The notes under the pieces: generated by a model
Databases searched by the model: none
What the model saw: only the letters and a program-made list of their open reading frames with translations
Told to the model about the DNA's origin: nothing
From: Sphingopyxis sp.
GTDB taxonomy: Bacteria > Pseudomonadota > Alphaproteobacteria > Sphingomonadales > Sphingomonadaceae
NCBI GenBank assembly: GCA_017745175.1
Contig: JAGHZY010000027.1
Location: forward strand, 1-60,126
Length of the DNA: 60,126 nt
Direction: 5' to 3'
Position numbers and translations under genes: made by a program
Shown here: piece after piece, positions 51,238 to 60,126 of the stretch
Layout: every line of letters starts with the position of its first letter
Numbering within the stretch: position 1 is the stretch's first letter

Positions 51238-51729
51238 CTATTTCCTTGTCATCGTGACGAAGCTGTACGCCGGGCGGCCGGCCTCGTCGGCGGGATGATC
51301 CTCGCGCGCGATTTCCCGCCAGTCGGCGGTGGCGGGATAGTCGATCGCCGCGTCGCCGCCGGGTTCGAGCGCGACTTCGGTCAGCTCGATGCGGTCTGCG
51401 AGTGGCAGGAAGAGGCGATAGATTTCGGCGCCGCCGATCACCATCACGTGCGGGGCGTTGGCAAGCTTCAGCGCCTCCTCGATCGTCGCCACGGGCTCGG
51501 CGCCCTCGTCCTGCCAGTCGCGATCGCGGGTGAGCACGATGTGGCGACGGCCTTCGAGGATCGCGGGAAGGCTGTCGAACGTCTTGCGCCCCATGATCAT
51601 CGGGCGCCCCATCGTCAGCTGCTTGAACCGGCGCAGGTCGGCGGGCAGGTGCCACGCCATCCTGCCGTCGGCGCCGATCACGCCATTGGCCGCGCGGGCG
51701 AGGATCAGCGTAATCTCCGGTCGATTCAT
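51238..51729 (-). CDS. folA: Dihydrofolate reductase
   Basis: 163 residues from ATG 51729, which overlaps the purK stop (ATGA). Motifs: LILARAANGVIGADGRMAWHLPADLRRFK with the Trp and the catalytic Asp near residue 30, MGRKTFDSLP near residue 47, and VMVIGGAEIYRLF near residue 95. It reduces dihydrofolate with NADPH. The length and motifs are those of the chromosomal trimethoprim-sensitive type. It sits in the purE-purK operon, in line with its supply of folate cofactors to purine synthesis. Confidence 0.95.
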   Translation of the reverse strand: MNRPEITLILARAANGVIGADGRMAWHLPADLRRFKQLTMGRPMIMGRKTFDSLPAILEGRRHIVLTRDRDWQDEGAEPVATIEEALKLANAPHVMVIGGAEIYRLFLPLADRIELTEVALEPGGDAAIDYPATADWREIAREDHPADEAGRPAYSFVTMTRK

Positions 51730-52799
51730 GCGGGGCTGGCTCCGGACCATGTGGCGTGGCCGAGCTTGCGCCCCTCGCGCACCTCGGTTTTGCTGTAATG
51801 ATGGACGTGACAATTTTCGTCGGCGAGCAGCGCGGGGATGTCCGCGATGTCGGCGCCGATGAGGTTGCGCATCGTGACGGGCAGCGCGCGCGTTGCGGTG
51901 CTGCCGAGCGGCAGGCCCGCGACGGCGCGGATATGGTTTTCGAACTGGCTGGCGACGGCGCCCTCGATCGTCCAGTGGCCGCTGTTGTGCACGCGCGGCG
52001 CCATCTCGTTGAACACGGGGCCGTCGTCGGTCGCGAAAAATTCGCCGGTGAGGACGCCGACATAATCGAGCTCTTCGGCAATCTTCGCCATCAGCGCGCG
52101 CGCCTCGTCCTGCTGGTCCAGCACGACCTGCGGCGGCGGCAGGCACGAGGTCGCAAGGATGCCGCCCTCGTGCACATTGACCGGACTGTCCCAGAAGCAG
52201 ACCTCGCCGTCGATGCCGCGGACGAGGATCACCGAAAATTCATGCGCGAAAGTCACGAAACCTTCGAGCACCGCGGCGTGGCGGCCGATCGCCTCCCATG
52301 CCGTGTCGGCGTCGGCGGGCGTCATGATGCGTGCCTGCCCCTTGCCGTCATAGCCCATGCGCACCGTCTTGAGGATCGCCGGCGCGCCGATCGCGGCCAG
52401 CGCCGCATCCAGCGCCGCGCGGTCGGGCACCGCGGCGAAGGGCGCGGGGCGGCCGCCGAGCCCGGCGACGAAGCTCTTTTCCTCCAGCCGGTCCTGCGCG
52501 ATTTTCAGGCCCGCGACGCCGGGGCGCACCGCGACATGACCCGACAGGAAGCGCACCGTGTCGACCGGTACATTCTCGAATTCATAGGTCACGACGGCGC
52601 ACGCCGCGGCGAAGGCGGCGAGACGCGGTTCGTCGTCCCACGCCGCCTGGCTGTGGTGTGCGGTCACCTCGGCCGCGACGCTTTCGGCGTCGGGAGCATA
52701 GACATGAACCTTGTAGCCGAGCTGCGCCGCCGCGACCGCGAGCATGCGCCCGAGCTGGCCGCCGCCGAGGATGCCGATCGTCGAACCGGGTGGCAGCAA
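51726..52799 (-). CDS. purK: N5-carboxyaminoimidazole ribonucleotide synthase
   Basis: 357 residues. I chose the TTG at 52799 (LLPPGSTIGILGGGQLGRM), since no ATG or GTG fits between the purE stop and the conserved IGILGGGQLGRM; it lies 6 bases before the purE stop at 52805, so the genes are tightly coupled. ATP-grasp features follow: KTVRMGYDGKGQ near residue 155, ILVRGIDGEVCFWDSPVNVH, and GEFFATDDGPVFNEMAPRVHNSGH near residue 265. It adds bicarbonate to AIR using ATP. The rare TTG start is an inference from position. Confidence 0.93.
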   Translation of the reverse strand: MLPPGSTIGILGGGQLGRMLAVAAAQLGYKVHVYAPDAESVAAEVTAHHSQAAWDDEPRLAAFAAACAVVTYEFENVPVDTVRFLSGHVAVRPGVAGLKIAQDRLEEKSFVAGLGGRPAPFAAVPDRAALDAALAAIGAPAILKTVRMGYDGKGQARIMTPADADTAWEAIGRHAAVLEGFVTFAHEFSVILVRGIDGEVCFWDSPVNVHEGGILATSCLPPPQVVLDQQDEARALMAKIAEELDYVGVLTGEFFATDDGPVFNEMAPRVHNSGHWTIEGAVASQFENHIRAVAGLPLGSTATRALPVTMRNLIGADIADIPALLADENCHVHHYSKTEVREGRKLGHATWSGASPA

Positions 52800-52804
52800 G
52801 GCGG

Positions 52805-53305
52805 TCAGCCCTCGCGAACCGGAACGGGGGCGACGCCGTTCGTCTGCGCCTCGCGCCAAGCGTTCAGCTTGTCGGCAAGCGCGGCGTCGTTGTTCGCGAG
52901 CAGCGCCGCGGCGAACAGGCCTGCGTTGGTCGCGCCGGCCTTGCCGATCGCGAAGGTCGCGACGGGGATGCCACCGGGCATCTGGACGATCGAATAGAGG
53001 CTGTCGACGCCGCTGAGCGCCGCCGACTGGACGGGCACGCCGAGCACGGGCACACGCGTCATCGATGCGACCATGCCGGGCAGGTGCGCGGCGCCGCCAG
53101 CGCCCGCGATGATCGCCTTCAGGCCGCGCTCGGCCGCACTCCTCGCATAGGCGACAAGGCGGTCGGGGGTGCGGTGCGCGGAGACGATCTGCACCTCGTG
53201 CGCGATACCGAATTCCTCGAGGATCTGGACCGCGTGCGCCATCGTCGGCCAGTCCGACTGGCTGCCCATGATCACACCGACCTGCGGCGCACTCTCGCCC
53301 ATCAC
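52805..53305 (-). CDS. purE: N5-carboxyaminoimidazole ribonucleotide mutase
   Basis: 166 residues; ATG 53305 and 53302 are both possible. The N-terminus [13 protein letters not shown] holds the phosphate-binding motif near residues 10-20, [10 protein letters not shown] follows near residue 43, and [11 protein letters not shown] near residue 72; these are the signatures of class I PurE. It moves the carboxyl group of N5-CAIR to C4. It leads a leftward operon with purK, folA, dipeptidase and ribF genes. The 189-base gap to the divergent cyclase gene probably holds both promoters. Confidence 0.95.
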   Translation of the reverse strand: MMGESAPQVGVIMGSQSDWPTMAHAVQILEEFGIAHEVQIVSAHRTPDRLVAYARSAAERGLKAIIAGAGGAAHLPGMVASMTRVPVLGVPVQSAALSGVDSLYSIVQMPGGIPVATFAIGKAGATNAGLFAAALLANNDAALADKLNAWREAQTNGVAPVPVREG

Positions 53306-53494
53306 CCGATCCCTCCTGCGGGCGGCGATGAATCGCCGCCGCCTTCCCCCTAGCGGCTGCTTTGCGCGCGGGCAACGCCGCGCAATTGATGTTCCCTGCG
53401 TTTACCGATTGGTATGAAGTCATGGCTAGGGTTGCCGGGTCATATCCGTCGGCATCCGGCCGGCGGGGGGCAGGGTACGCGCCGGGGACAAGGC

Positions 53495-54139
53495 ATGGAT
53501 AGCGTAGGGGGAGCACGGCTGGCGGTCGACCATTTCGGCACCGTTTCCGTCGACTCCATCGAGGACCAGCTGCGTGAAATACGCCGGGAACGCGACGCGT
53601 TGCGCCGCGAAAACCGCGTATTGAAGATCGCCGTCGCCGAGCTCGAACGCGTGTCCGAGCGCGATACGCTGACGCCGCTGTTCAACCGCCGCTATTTCCT
53701 GACCGCGATCCACCATCGTCTCGCGCGGTTCGAGCGTCATGCCGAGCGCGCCGCGGTCGTGTTCATCGACGTGAACCAGCTCAAATATATCAACGACAAT
53801 TTCGGACATGCCGCGGGCGACTTCGCGCTGATGGAAATCGCCAAGCGGCTCGCGGGGGCGATCCGCGCGACCGATGTCGCGGCGCGCATCGGCGGCGACG
53901 AATTCGGGCTGATCCTCGACCAGTCGAGCGAGGATGGCGCGCGTACGCAGGTCGAGCGTTTGTGCGGCGTGCTGACCGCGGCGCCCGCCGACTATGACGG
54001 GCACGAAATTGCACTGTCGGCTTGCTTCGGCGTGGCGATGCTGCAGACGGGGATGACCGAGTCCGACATATTGGCGGCGGCCGACCGCGATATGTATCGC
54101 AGCAAGCAGAGCCTCGGCGGGCTGCCCGGCCACCGCTAG
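53495..54139 (+). CDS. Diguanylate cyclase with GGDEF domain
   Basis: 214 residues from ATG 53495. A short N-terminal segment and a coiled-coil-like helix (IEDQLREIRRERDALRRENR, residues ~25-55) precede the GGDEF domain, which starts DTLTPLFNRRYFL, carries VFIDVNQLKYINDNFGH and has the intact active loop ARIGGDEFGLIL. RATD lies 5 residues before GGDEF, the usual I-site for feedback inhibition by c-di-GMP. It therefore probably makes c-di-GMP from two GTP as a dimer via the helix. No sensor domain or membrane segment is seen. An ATG at 53414 is also open but less likely. Confidence 0.93.
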   Translation: MDSVGGARLAVDHFGTVSVDSIEDQLREIRRERDALRRENRVLKIAVAELERVSERDTLTPLFNRRYFLTAIHHRLARFERHAERAAVVFIDVNQLKYINDNFGHAAGDFALMEIAKRLAGAIRATDVAARIGGDEFGLILDQSSEDGARTQVERLCGVLTAAPADYDGHEIALSACFGVAMLQTGMTESDILAAADRDMYRSKQSLGGLPGHR

Positions 54140-54203
54140 GACCGCCCTAACGCTGCATTAACCAAATTGGCGCATTGTCACCGGCCGGAACAGGGGGTGG
54201 ACG

Positions 54204-54533
54204 ATGCGGAACCAGACCGACCCATATCTCGACATTCGGAACCGGATCACCGGCCAGATCGGCGCGCTCGCCGAAGCGCTGCCGCGCTGTGCGCTCGCGC
54301 AGATCGTGCAGGGGGTCGACGACATCCGCTGTCTTGCCCGCGACAACGGCTTTGCCGTCGTGGAAACGCTGGCGAGCCGGCTCGAATCGGCGGTGGCCGG
54401 CGGCGGCTATCGCGCCGCGATCCTGACCTACCTCGACGCGATGAGCGATGCCGCGGGCGCGCCGCGCGGGCCGCTGACCGCGGCGGCGCAAGAGGCGTGG
54501 CTGGCGTCGGTCGCGGTCCGGCTCGGCCATTGA
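54204..54533 (+). CDS. Hypothetical protein of 109 residues
   Basis: MRNQTDPYLDIRNRITGQIG starts a mostly helical, soluble chain with ALAEALPRCALAQIVQGVDD and DNGFAVVETLASRLESAV, then a loop rich in Ala/Gly and Pro. Two Cys (about residues 29 and 44) are the only cysteines. No signal peptide, no membrane segment and no known domain were recognised. It starts 65 bases after the diguanylate cyclase gene and may share its transcript, which could make it a partner of that enzyme, but nothing in the sequence shows it. Confidence 0.65.
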   Translation: MRNQTDPYLDIRNRITGQIGALAEALPRCALAQIVQGVDDIRCLARDNGFAVVETLASRLESAVAGGGYRAAILTYLDAMSDAAGAPRGPLTAAAQEAWLASVAVRLGH

Positions 54534-54565
54534 CGCCCGCCGCCTGACGCCCCAGACCCGACGTC

Positions 54566-55132
54566 ATGGATGCAATCATGTTCGCGCTGGTGGCGGTGTT
54601 GCTCGCCAATGCCGACGGGCGTACCGGGATCGCGCTGTCGCGGTTGATCGGCATGCGTAGCGACCGGCGGGTCACGGTTGTTATCGCCTTCGGGGCTTTC
54701 CTCGCCAACGCCATCGTTGCGGCGGTCGCGGGGGCGATCGCGAACCGGATGATCGGCCAGGGGGTCGCCGCCCTGCTGGTCGCGCTCGCCATGCTGACGG
54801 CGGCGGGTGCCCTGCTGTGGCGGATGAAGCCGGCGCCCGATGCGGGGGACGCTGATACGGCGCCGGCCGTACTGGCCGGGCGGATGCTCGCGAGCCAGTT
54901 CGGCGACCGCAGCCATTTCCTGATCGGTGCGCTCGCCGCGACCAGCGGGGCTGGGCAATGGGCGGCCGCGGGCGGGTTCGTCGGCTGGGTGCTCGCGATG
55001 CTTCCCTTTCTCGCCTTTGGCCCGGCGCTCGCCGGATACCGCGCGGCGCGATATCTGCGCTGGCTCGCAGCGGCGATCCTGATCGTCTGGGGGCTTCGCA
55101 CCGGGCTGGGTGCGTTTGGACTTATCGGATAG
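54566..55132 (+). CDS. GDT1/TMEM165-like membrane protein with altered motifs
   Basis: 188 residues with about six hydrophobic segments. Two places correspond to the E-x-G-D-[KR]-[ST] motifs that form the ion-binding site in GDT1/TMEM165 manganese/calcium exporters: NADGRTG near residue 15 and QFGDRSHF near residue 111. In both the conserved Glu is changed (to Asn and Gln), and in the first the GD is swapped to DG. The fold therefore fits, but the cation site would be changed or lost. It could be a diverged transporter or a non-ion-transporting derivative. Confidence 0.62.
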   Translation: MDAIMFALVAVLLANADGRTGIALSRLIGMRSDRRVTVVIAFGAFLANAIVAAVAGAIANRMIGQGVAALLVALAMLTAAGALLWRMKPAPDAGDADTAPAVLAGRMLASQFGDRSHFLIGALAATSGAGQWAAAGGFVGWVLAMLPFLAFGPALAGYRAARYLRWLAAAILIVWGLRTGLGAFGLIG

Positions 55133-55144
55133 ATCGTCGGCTCA

Positions 55145-55189
55145 ATCGGGTTTCATCGTTTTTATCGATGAAGCTCAGCCAAAGCTTCA
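55145..55189. promoter_or_regulatory. Inverted repeats in the dps promoter region
   Basis: ATCG-N7-CGAT (55155-55169) is followed by a 7+7 inverted repeat, TGAAGCT and AGCTTCA with 7 bases between (55169-55189), and a further ATCG stands at 55145. Arrangement and AT-rich spacer recall OxyR-type sites. The dps start is at 55246. Confidence 0.4.
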
Positions 55190-55245
55190 ATGGGAAAGCA
55201 TCGCGCGGCGCCGCTATATCGGTGGGACACTGAAAGGATGCTCCC

Positions 55246-55707
55246 ATGTCCGAGAAAACCGACAATATCCCCGCCGTCGCCGATGCGCTGAACGCGCTGC
55301 TTGCCGACAGCTTCGCGCTCTACCTCAAGACCAAGAATTACCACTGGCACGTTCACGGGCCGCGCTTTCGCGAGCTGCACCTGCTGTTCGACGAGCAGGC
55401 GGCACAGATTTTCGCGACCACCGACCTGATCGCGGAACGCGTGCGCAAGAACGGCGTGCCGACGCTGCGCTCGATCGGTGACGTCGGCCGCCGCCAGTCG
55501 ATCCGCGACGACGATGCGGCGAGCCCCGATGCCGAAACGATGATCCGCAATCTCGCCGGCGACAACCGGATACTGCTCGATCAGCTGAGAGACGTGAAGG
55601 CGGCCGCCGAAGCCGGCGGCGACATCGCGACAAGCGGGCTCGTCGACGGCTGGGCCGATGAAACGCAGCAGCGCATCTGGTTCCTCGAGGCGACGCTCGG
55701 CTATTGA
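55246..55707 (+). CDS. dps: Dps-family DNA-protecting ferritin
   Basis: 153 residues. The ferroxidase region is intact: KTKNYHWHVHGPRFRELHLLFDEQ has the His and Asp/Glu ligands at residues ~31-55, with DLIAERVRKNG behind. The C-terminal helix ends QQRIWFLEATLGY. The protein assembles as a dodecamer that oxidises Fe(II) with peroxide and stores iron; it lacks a long Lys-rich N-terminal tail, so strong DNA binding is not expected from sequence. A purine-rich AAAGGATG precedes the ATG. Inverted repeats upstream suggest peroxide control. Confidence 0.94.
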   Translation: MSEKTDNIPAVADALNALLADSFALYLKTKNYHWHVHGPRFRELHLLFDEQAAQIFATTDLIAERVRKNGVPTLRSIGDVGRRQSIRDDDAASPDAETMIRNLAGDNRILLDQLRDVKAAAEAGGDIATSGLVDGWADETQQRIWFLEATLGY

Positions 55708-55764
55708 TGCGATCGCCCCGGTGGCGGCCGGGGCGGACATCGCTATCGGCCGCTTCCGTCGAAC

Positions 55765-56448
55765 CTAGTCGAGCGCGGCCGCCTGTCCGCGCGCGCCGAA
55801 CAATGCCGTTCCGACGCGCACATGCGTCGCGCCCAGCATCACCGCTGTCTCATAATCGCCGCTCATCCCCATCGAGCGCAGCGGCAGCGCATGGCGTTCG
55901 GCGAGTTCGTCGAGCAGCGCGAAAAAGGGCGCGGGTTCGATATCCGCGGGGGGGATCGCCATCAGCCCGTCGATCGTCAGCCCGGCCTCCGTCGCTTCGG
56001 CGAGCAGCGCGGGCAGGTCGGCGACGGCGCAGCCGCCCTTCTGCGCCTCGTCACCGATATTGACCTGCACGAACAGCTGCGGTCGCTTGCCGGTCTTTTC
56101 GCAGGCCCTCGCGAGCGCCTGAACCAGCGAGCTGCGATCGACCGAATGGATCGCATCGAACAGCGCCACCGCCTCCTCGGCCTTGTTCGATTGCAGCTGA
56201 CCGATCAGGTGCAGCACGACGCCCGGCGTTCCGGCGCGCAACTCCGGCCATTTCGCCGCGGCTTCCTGCACGCGATTCTCGCCGAAATCGCGCTGGCCCG
56301 CGGCGATCAGCGGGCGGATCGCCGCTGCATCGTGCGTTTTCGACACTGCGATCAGGCAGATATCTTCCGCCTTCCGCTGCGCTCGCTTCGCCGCGTCGGC
56401 GATATTTGCCCGGACCTCGGCCAACCGGTCTGCCGCTTCGCTCATCAT
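55765..56448 (-). CDS. yggS: YggS-family PLP homeostasis protein
   Basis: 227 residues; ATG 56448 (or 56445). The PLP-binding Lys lies in LIAVSKTHDAAAI near residue 35, and the barrel continues with RDFGENRVQEA, LHLIGQLQSNKAEEAV, and LFVQVNIGDEAQKGGC. The end MGMSGDYETAVMLGATHVRVGTALFG carries the phosphate-binding Ser and the Arg/Gly of the family. It binds PLP without catalysis and influences vitamin B6 and amino acid pools. Divergent from the ThiE/TenI-like gene, with only 53 bases between their starts. Confidence 0.94.
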   Translation of the reverse strand: MMSEAADRLAEVRANIADAAKRAQRKAEDICLIAVSKTHDAAAIRPLIAAGQRDFGENRVQEAAAKWPELRAGTPGVVLHLIGQLQSNKAEEAVALFDAIHSVDRSSLVQALARACEKTGKRPQLFVQVNIGDEAQKGGCAVADLPALLAEATEAGLTIDGLMAIPPADIEPAPFFALLDELAERHALPLRSMGMSGDYETAVMLGATHVRVGTALFGARGQAAALD

Positions 56449-56501
56449 CTCGTTCCATCCCGCGCGTTGCGCGCGCTCGCGACGCGCCTATAGAAAGCGC
56501 G

Positions 56502-57116
56502 ATGCGCCCGCGCCACCCCCTGCCTGACATCTGGCTATTCAGCGACGAACGCATCGCGGCAGGCATCGCGGCGCTCGCACGGGCGCTGCCGCCGGGAAGC
56601 GGCATTGTCCTGCGCCATGATGGCCTGCCTCGGGGGCAGCGCTGGCGGCTCGCGCGGCGGCTGGCACGCATCGCCGGGGTGCGAAATCTCCTTCTGCTGT
56701 TTGCCGGCCGGCCGGTATCCGCGAAGCGCGGGGGCGCCGATGGCGTGCACCTGCGCCAGCATGACGCCCGTCTTGCAGGGCAGGCGCGCCGTCTCGGCCT
56801 GTTCGTGACGATGCCCGTCCACGATGCCCGCGAGGCGCGCCGTGCGCGCCGCGCCGGGGCCGACGCTGTCTTCATCTCGCCGCTTCACCCGACCCGCTCG
56901 CATCCCGGCGCGCCCGCGCTCGGCCGCGCGGCGTGGCTGCGGCTGGCGCGCCTGTCGGGAACGCAGGCGATCGCGCTCGGCGGGATGACCGGCGCGCGCG
57001 CGCGCCAGCTGACGCGCGCAGGCGGAATCAGGTTCGGCTGGGCGGCGGTCGATGCATGGGACGAAAGGGCGGCGAAGCGCCGGGCGCGTCAGAAGCGGAA
57101 CTTGGTTCCGACATAG
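56502..57116 (+). CDS. ThiE/TenI-like protein
   Basis: 204 residues from ATG 56502. The TIM-barrel of thiamine phosphate synthase/TenI is recognisable by GADGVHLRQHDARLA near residue 81 and GADAVFISPLHPTRSHPGAP near residue 122, followed by AIALGGMTGARARQL. Some ThiE phosphate and pyrimidine ligands look changed (GVHLGQ reads GVHLRQ), so it may be TenI-like rather than an active synthase. Its end overlaps the next, convergent gene by 28 bases. No TPP riboswitch lies upstream; the gap is too short. Confidence 0.72.
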   Translation: MRPRHPLPDIWLFSDERIAAGIAALARALPPGSGIVLRHDGLPRGQRWRLARRLARIAGVRNLLLLFAGRPVSAKRGGADGVHLRQHDARLAGQARRLGLFVTMPVHDAREARRARRAGADAVFISPLHPTRSHPGAPALGRAAWLRLARLSGTQAIALGGMTGARARQLTRAGGIRFGWAAVDAWDERAAKRRARQKRNLVPT

Positions 57117-57802
57117 ACCGCCTGGCTGTCGCGCCGCGCATCGGTCAGCGGCTCGACGCGATCGTCGCTCTTGTATCGGACGCCCGCAGTAACATCGATG
57201 TTCTTGGTCAGGCGATAGCTGCTGACAACATCGACGGCGGGCGCCTCGCCGGGAGCGGTGACGCGGTCGGTTGCCCCGCTCGGGTCGCTTGGGCGGTTCA
57301 CCATACGCGTGGCGAAGCGTGACTTTTTCTCTTCCTGTTCGGGTGCCTTGGCGACCGGCAGGTTGCGAAGATCGGCGCCGCGCGGCAGCGACGGCGTGAC
57401 AAATTTCTCGAAGCCGACCGAAGCGCCGAGATTATATTTGACCGGCGCGATCGCGATCGGGGTAGTGCGGCCCGCCGCGAGTGCCGAGGTGCGCGCGGCG
57501 CTCGACGCATCGTCGCGGGCGCGAATCACGACGGTGATCGCCCGGTTCTTGCGACCCGCGTCGGTGAGCGCCGGGGTGAAGCTGAAATTGCCGCGCTGCT
57601 CGGGCGACAGTCTGGTATAGCGCGCGATCAGGCGCGGATCGCCCGACGCGGGGGTGAACTGGCCGAGGAGCGTTTCCGAAAGCGCGGTGTCGCGGATGCG
57701 GTCGGTGCGCGACATCGCCGCGAGAGCCGGCGGAAGCGCAAGCGAAACCACCGCCAAAGCGGTGAGGCTTCCCTTCCAGAAATGTCGCGGTACGCGCACC
57801 AT
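57089..57802 (-). CDS. Secreted protein with possible outer-membrane C-terminus
   Basis: 237 residues from ATG 57802 (MVRVPRHFWKGSL), after which a signal peptide ends near PPALA. Residues ~30-130 hold a polar domain with FSFTPALTDAGRKNRAITVVI, and the end YRLTKNIDVTAGVRYKSDDR, QAVYVGTKFRF has alternating strands and a terminal Phe, as in outer-membrane proteins. A longer in-frame start at 57925 would add 41 residues but spoils the signal peptide. The stop lies inside the convergent ThiE/TenI-like gene. No family recognised. Confidence 0.72.
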   Translation of the reverse strand: MVRVPRHFWKGSLTALAVVSLALPPALAAMSRTDRIRDTALSETLLGQFTPASGDPRLIARYTRLSPEQRGNFSFTPALTDAGRKNRAITVVIRARDDASSAARTSALAAGRTTPIAIAPVKYNLGASVGFEKFVTPSLPRGADLRNLPVAKAPEQEEKKSRFATRMVNRPSDPSGATDRVTAPGEAPAVDVVSSYRLTKNIDVTAGVRYKSDDRVEPLTDARRDSQAVYVGTKFRF

Positions 57803-57967
57803 GACTCGGCGACTCCAACCCCAATCGATTCGGCAGATAGGACTCCCGGGGGCGAATTTCCAGTGAATCCCGTCAAATCTTTGCAACGACTCCGCTTTTT
57901 GCCGAAATTGTTGCGCGATCGTCACAGTGCGGGTCGACCCTGACCAGAATCTGAACGGCGCGGCGGC

Positions 57968-58024
57968 CGGAATTGCCGCGCTTGCCCGATGGCGGCAAGG
58001 GCGATAGAGACGCTGGCAATTCCG
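57968..58024. promoter_or_regulatory. Predicted nested hairpin upstream of the DUF3576-leuS genes
   Basis: CGGAATTGCC (57968-57977) pairs perfectly with GGCAATTCCG (58015-58024), and inside it CTTGCC (57981-57986) pairs with GGCAAG (57994-57999). The structure ends 53 bases before the DUF3576 start. It could be part of the 5' untranslated RNA. The rest of the gap 57803-58077 shows nothing I can name. Confidence 0.4.
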
Positions 58025-58077
58025 TTCTGCGCGGCCGATTTCTCATGTCGGGCGAGCTCAATATAAGGTGCTATCGC

Positions 58078-58539
58078 ATGTCCCAGCTTTCCGTCCTTGC
58101 CACGCTCGGTCGCCGTCCGGCCGCGCTCGCGCTGCTCGGGCTCGCGACGCTCGGCCTTTCGGCCTGCGCGAACAAGGAACGGCCGAAAGCCGACCTCGCG
58201 GCCAGCCAGGTGACGACGATCGGCGTGAACAGCTATCTGTGGCGCGCCTCGCTCGATGCGCTGTCGTTCATGCCGCTGCTCCAGGCCGATTCGGCGGGCG
58301 GCGTCGTGATCACCGACTGGTATGCCAACCCGTCGAACCCGGGCGAGCGGATGAAGGTCACCGTGTCGATCCTCGACCAGGATCTGCGCGCCGATGCACT
58401 GCGTATCGCCGCCTCGCGCCAGGTGTCGCAGGGCGGTGCCTGGGTCGACGCGCCGGTGCAGGCGGCGACGGTGCAGAAGCTCGAGGAAATCATCCTCACC
58501 CGCGCCCGCGACCTGCGTCGCAGCGCCATCAGGGACTAA
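58078..58539 (+). CDS. DUF3576 family lipoprotein
   Basis: 153 residues from ATG 58078 (MSQLSVLATLGRR). The signal peptide ends in the lipobox LSAC (Cys near residue 31). The mature domain, TTIGVNSYLWRASLDALSFMPLLQAD, then GGVVITDWYANPSNPGERMKV and the closing ARQ-rich segment VQKLEEIILTRARDLR, is the DUF3576 pattern of alphaproteobacteria. In related genomes the gene stands directly in front of leuS, as here (53 bases). Its role is unknown; a placement in outer-membrane lipoprotein sorting has been proposed only by context. Confidence 0.88.
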   Translation: MSQLSVLATLGRRPAALALLGLATLGLSACANKERPKADLAASQVTTIGVNSYLWRASLDALSFMPLLQADSAGGVVITDWYANPSNPGERMKVTVSILDQDLRADALRIAASRQVSQGGAWVDAPVQAATVQKLEEIILTRARDLRRSAIRD

Positions 58540-58592
58540 TCCGGCGGCGCGGACGCGCGCCCGCCCATACAGACTAACGGGGTAACCGACGA

Positions 58593-60126
<1,534 letters not shown>

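Noticed and set aside
51726..53516. 596-codon frame that would join purE-region sequence to purK
   Set aside because: The purE protein is encoded in another frame (52805-53305); the N-terminal part of the long frame has no PurE motifs. PurK alone, starting at TTG 52799, explains the data.

Overview
The window is a dense, GC-rich (clearly above 60%) chromosomal stretch from an alphaproteobacterium, most likely a sphingomonad (Sphingopyxis or a close relative). The clues are a strong codon bias that opens long spurious reading frames opposite real genes, orthologues typical of that group (DUF3035 lipoprotein behind lspA, DUF3576 lipoprotein in front of leuS, egtB-egtD, small GIY-YIG protein), and several families of intergenic palindromic repeats. 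The genus is inferred from memory of these features, not from a search. Genes are packed with many 4-base ATGA overlaps. No gap between genes exceeds 300 bases; the largest (57803-58077) holds a predicted nested hairpin. I saw no tRNA, rRNA, CRISPR array, transposase, phage gene or origin.

Bases 1-18424 are a catabolic region for acyl-CoA compounds. First comes a valine-degradation operon (acyl-CoA dehydrogenase, 3-hydroxyisobutyryl-CoA hydrolase, enoyl-CoA hydratase, 3-hydroxyisobutyrate dehydrogenase). Then a long leftward operon runs from an SDR and a GPH-type transporter through an ACAD10/11-like dehydrogenase, an alcohol dehydrogenase, an aminoglycoside-phosphotransferase-like kinase, two SDRs and a serine hydrolase to a FadJ-type bifunctional enzyme. 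Facing it is a rightward operon with a probable two-subunit acyl-CoA dehydrogenase and another SDR. Similar inverted-repeat operators lie in the divergent promoter and before the ACAD10/11-like gene.

Bases 18425-39600 hold housekeeping and envelope genes: a lipoprotein, PEP carboxylase, an YbaY-like lipoprotein, an HNH protein, GluQRS (queuosine modification of tRNA-Asp), cobalamin adenosyltransferase, ergothioneine genes egtB-egtD with a LexA-type box in front, 3-hydroxybutyryl-CoA dehydrogenase, a MAPEG protein, an MliC-type lysozyme inhibitor beside a beta/gamma-crystallin-like protein, a nucleoside transporter, a YhhQ queuosine-precursor transporter, argB, yggT, folD, marC, an OmpA-type lipoprotein, a CorC/HlyC protein and a MipA-type outer-membrane protein.

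Bases 39786-60126 hold dxs, a thioesterase/HxlR regulator divergon with two matching operator dyads, the ileS-lspA-DUF3035 operon, a GIY-YIG nuclease gene boxed by arms of a palindromic repeat, a membrane-anchored phosphodiesterase, the purE-purK-folA-dipeptidase-ribF operon, a diguanylate cyclase, a GDT1-like membrane protein with altered motifs, dps, the PLP-binding YggS protein, a ThiE/TenI-like protein and the 5' two-thirds of leuS. The most unusual structure is the GIY-YIG gene lying exactly between two inverted arms of a repeat that elsewhere in the window has only 10-20 bases between its arms; this looks like a possible REP/RAYT-like unit built on a different nuclease.
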